Below are positions 62,314-64,000 of a DNA stretch of 64,000 nt, piece by piece. The DNA comes from Acidaminococcus hominis (GTDB taxonomy: Bacteria > Bacillota > Negativicutes > Acidaminococcales > Acidaminococcaceae), in NCBI RefSeq assembly GCF_900291475.1, contig NZ_OLMM01000005.1, forward strand, positions 867,134 through 931,133. Direction: 5' to 3'. The position numbers and the translations under genes were made by a program. The notes beneath the pieces were generated by a model, which worked only from the letters and a program-made list of their open reading frames with translations, searched no databases and was not told the origin of the DNA. Every line of letters begins with the position of its first letter. Position 1 is the stretch's first letter.

Positions 62314-63267
62314 CTACGCCGCCATTTGGTAGCTATTATGTTTTTGCATAGGGGTCAAACGGCCCAAATTCCGCTGCAAACGGCCACTGTTGTAATACTC
62401 CATGTAGTTATTAATCATCGTTACCAAAGCTTTACGGCTGTCGAAGTCACGAGTATAGTACCGTTCTCTTTTCAGCATGCCCCAGAAGCCTTCCATCGGG
62501 CCATTATCAATGCATTTTCCTATCCGTGACATACTCTGCGTCATACCAGCATCTAGAATCATCTTGCGGAAATCCCTGCAGGTGTATTGGAATCCCCGGT
62601 CAGAGTGAAACAGGGGATGCGCGCCAGGGTTTTTCAACAATGCCTTATTGAAGGTATTGAATACCAAATTTTTATCGTTCCGGTTGCTTATCACATAGGA
62701 AACAATTCGTCTGTCATACAGGTCAATAATCGCGCTCAGATATACCTTATGCACAACTACCCCCTCATAGTAGTGAAATTCTGAGACGTCAGTACACCAT
62801 TTCTGGTTAGGGGCATCGGCTTTAAATTCCCTATTCAAGATATTTTCTGCAATGTATGCAGGATCTATTGCACGCTGGGTGCAGCCCTTAGGGGCATATT
62901 TAATCGTAGACTTTATATTTATCACTCGACAAAGATGAAGAACGCGACCGTCACCAATTGCTATTGGTTTCGTGTCAGGATAGATCTTCTTATTTGGGGC
63001 TCGTAAGTCATCAGCTATTCGTCTGTACCCTTTAGCTGGGTCAGCCTTGTATATCTCTTCTATTCTTTTAGCAATTTCCTTGTCGTCAATTTCGCGTGCT
63101 GAAGGCTCTCTATGAAGCCATTTGTAGTAGCCGGCCCGGGACACTTTTCCCAATTTGCACAGGCCAAGAATAGGGTAATTCTTTTCAGCGTGCAGTTCTT
63201 TAATGGCTTCATAAATGGCTCCATATCTTATTTGTGTGAATCCCGCCTCCTTTCCACAATATCGAGT
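62314..63267 (-). CDS. IS3-family transposase OrfB (DDE integrase domain)
   Basis: Catalytic half of the transposase. SRAGYYKWLHREP and the HTH_21-like KGYRRIADDLR region precede the integrase core, where the acidic triad is visible: Asp in WCTDVSEFHYY, Asp in HSDRGFQY and Glu in GPMEGFWGMLKRERYY. The frame has a TTG at 63153, but it is open upstream, without a stop, to the A7 run at 63267-63273. It therefore probably joins OrfA by -1 frameshifting to give the full OrfAB transposase. Confidence 0.85.
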   Translation of the reverse strand, partial: TRYCGKEAGFTQIRYGAIYEAIKELHAEKNYPILGLCKLGKVSRAGYYKWLHREPSAREIDDKEIAKRIEEIYKADPAKGYRRIADDLRAPNKKIYPDTKPIAIGDGRVLHLCRVINIKSTIKYAPKGCTQRAIDPAYIAENILNREFKADAPNQKWCTDVSEFHYYEGVVVHKVYLSAIIDLYDRRIVSYVISNRNDKNLVFNTFNKALLKNPGAHPLFHSDRGFQYTCRDFRKMILDAGMTQSMSRIGKCIDNGPMEGFWGMLKRERYYTRDFDSRKALVTMINNYMEYYNSGRLQRNLGRLTPMQKHNSYQMAA

Positions 63268-63926
63268 TTTTTTAGGAAATCAATCTCCATATCCTTGGCT
63301 TTGAGTTTTGCATTAGCCAGTTTGAGTTCAGCTTTCATACACTCATATTCTGTAGGGGCTTCTTCAGGGACTTCTACTGGCTTCCTGTGTCCGCGCCCAT
63401 CTATGAGTCCTTCGGTATTGTACTTATTATATTTTAAGACGTAATTTCTGACTTGCTGGTAGGAAACCTTAAACTTTTCAGCGGTTTCATGGTAAGCATT
63501 CCCGTTTTCAATGCAGTATTTTACGATTTCAACGCGCTCGTCAAAGGTCGTTTGTCTAGCTTTAGTCATGATCTTGGCACCTCCAGTACCCGAACTTTTT
63601 AGTTCCTCATGACTATTATACTTCTTTAACCAGTCTCTGATTTGACGAGAACTTTTTAATCCGTATTTTTGTACCAGCTGGGACATAGTCGTTTCGCCCT
63701 TAAGATATTCCTCTACGCATTGGATCTTAAGATCAGCAGAATAACTTTTAACCTGTCTTTTGTTAAATACCTCAGGACCATTTCCTATATATTCATCTAC
63801 CCAATACTGTACTGCTTTCCAGTGAACCCCTAACCTTTTTGCAGAAACCATTGGTGATTCTTCATGAGCAAGAACAGCTTTGACAGCCTTTAATTTATCC
63901 TCTGCACTGACTTTCGATATAGACAT
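63228..63926 (-). CDS. IS3-family transposase OrfA (multiple helix-turn-helix)
   Basis: DNA-binding half of the transposase, 232 residues, longer than many OrfA proteins. Three helix-turn-helix units are seen (about 8-50, 58-98 and 112-155, for example MSQLVQKYGLKSSRQIRDWL and YHETAEKFKVSYQQVRNYVL), then a leucine-rich coiled coil near the end (ELKLANAKLKAKDMEIDFLK). The start is the Met at 63926 (MSISKVSAEDK) with GGAGAG upstream. The A7 slip site lies in codons for LKKL near its end. Confidence 0.85.
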   Translation of the reverse strand: MSISKVSAEDKLKAVKAVLAHEESPMVSAKRLGVHWKAVQYWVDEYIGNGPEVFNKRQVKSYSADLKIQCVEEYLKGETTMSQLVQKYGLKSSRQIRDWLKKYNSHEELKSSGTGGAKIMTKARQTTFDERVEIVKYCIENGNAYHETAEKFKVSYQQVRNYVLKYNKYNTEGLIDGRGHRKPVEVPEEAPTEYECMKAELKLANAKLKAKDMEIDFLKKLDIVERRRDSHK

Positions 63927-64000
63927 TTTACATACTCTCCTTTCAACGAATCCAGGAGGTTTAACTATATGCCAGTCTACTTTATTCATAGCATACCAGC

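Larger units (their letters stand above)
62285..63982 (-). mobile_element. IS3-family insertion sequence (about 1.7 kb)
   Basis: Two minus-strand transposase frames are bordered by partial inverted ends: AAGTAGACAG at 62285 on the left, and at the right edge GTCTACTT (63975-63982), whose complement reads AAGTAGACTG; AAACCTC recurs further inside both ends. A target-site duplication was not found, so exact ends are approximate. Its A+T-rich codon use differs clearly from the flanking core genes, a sign of recent arrival. Confidence 0.8.

Noticed and set aside
1..64000. CRISPR arrays, prophage genes, rRNA operons and complete tRNA genes
   Set aside because: No regularly spaced short repeats, phage structural genes or rRNA/tRNA sequences were seen anywhere in the window.

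Overview
The window comes from a low-G+C-lineage (Firmicutes) bacterium whose own base composition is fairly G+C rich. The best fit is a Negativicute of the Acidaminococcus type. This is inferred from a PyrR attenuator, T-box, ZTP riboswitch, CIRCE element, DivIB-like FtsQ, DUF881/Sbp genes beside ftsZ and a meso-DAP type MurE motif; no 16S gene is present to confirm it. Most of the window is chromosomal core. Accessory content lies at about 27.7-43.5 kb and at the right edge.

Layout. 1-2.8 kb: the 3' part of a DUF4127 gene and an M20 amidohydrolase. 2.8-12.5 kb: a complete UMP biosynthesis operon, pyrB-pyrC-carA-carB-pyrK-pyrD-pyrF-pyrE, behind a PyrR-type attenuator. 12.6-12.9 kb: a small DUF1858 gene with its own promoter and terminator. 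13.1-27.1 kb: a division and cell wall (dcw) cluster, mraZ-rsmH-ftsL-murE-murF-mraY-murD-murG-murC-ddl-ftsQ-DUF881-sbp-ftsZ, followed by nrdR. It contains no ftsI/pbpB, ftsW, murB or ftsA. 27.7-34.3 kb: small redox enzymes (aldo/keto reductase, flavodoxin, cupin, nitroreductase, iron-sulfur-flavoprotein-like reductase) with LysR and Crp/Fnr regulators. 34.3-38.7 kb: a LysR regulator divergent from an operon for an RraA-like aldolase, an HpcH/HpaI-like aldolase and a two-gene TRAP-type permease. 38.9-43.5 kb: a compact type IV pilus/pseudopilus operon with no motor ATPase.

43.7-51.3 kb: aldehyde dehydrogenase with a structured leader, a ZTP riboswitch upstream of a stand-alone AICAR formyltransferase, a leucine T-box upstream of leuA, then rpsT and lepA. 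51.4-55.5 kb: a GntR regulator with two DNA-binding domains, a DASS transporter and a two-subunit iron-sulfur hydro-lyase most like L(+)-tartrate dehydratase. 55.6-61.6 kb: hemW and the CIRCE-controlled hrcA-grpE-dnaK-dnaJ operon. 61.8-62.0 kb: a possible small RNA. 62.3-64.0 kb: an IS3-family insertion sequence with an A7 frameshift site.

The strongest candidates for something undescribed are the ATPase-less pseudopilus operon with its beta-helix-tailed protein and chagasin-like partner, the C-rich small-RNA candidate, the double-winged-helix GntR regulator with a wide inverted repeat at its presumed target, and the aldolase/TRAP catabolic module.
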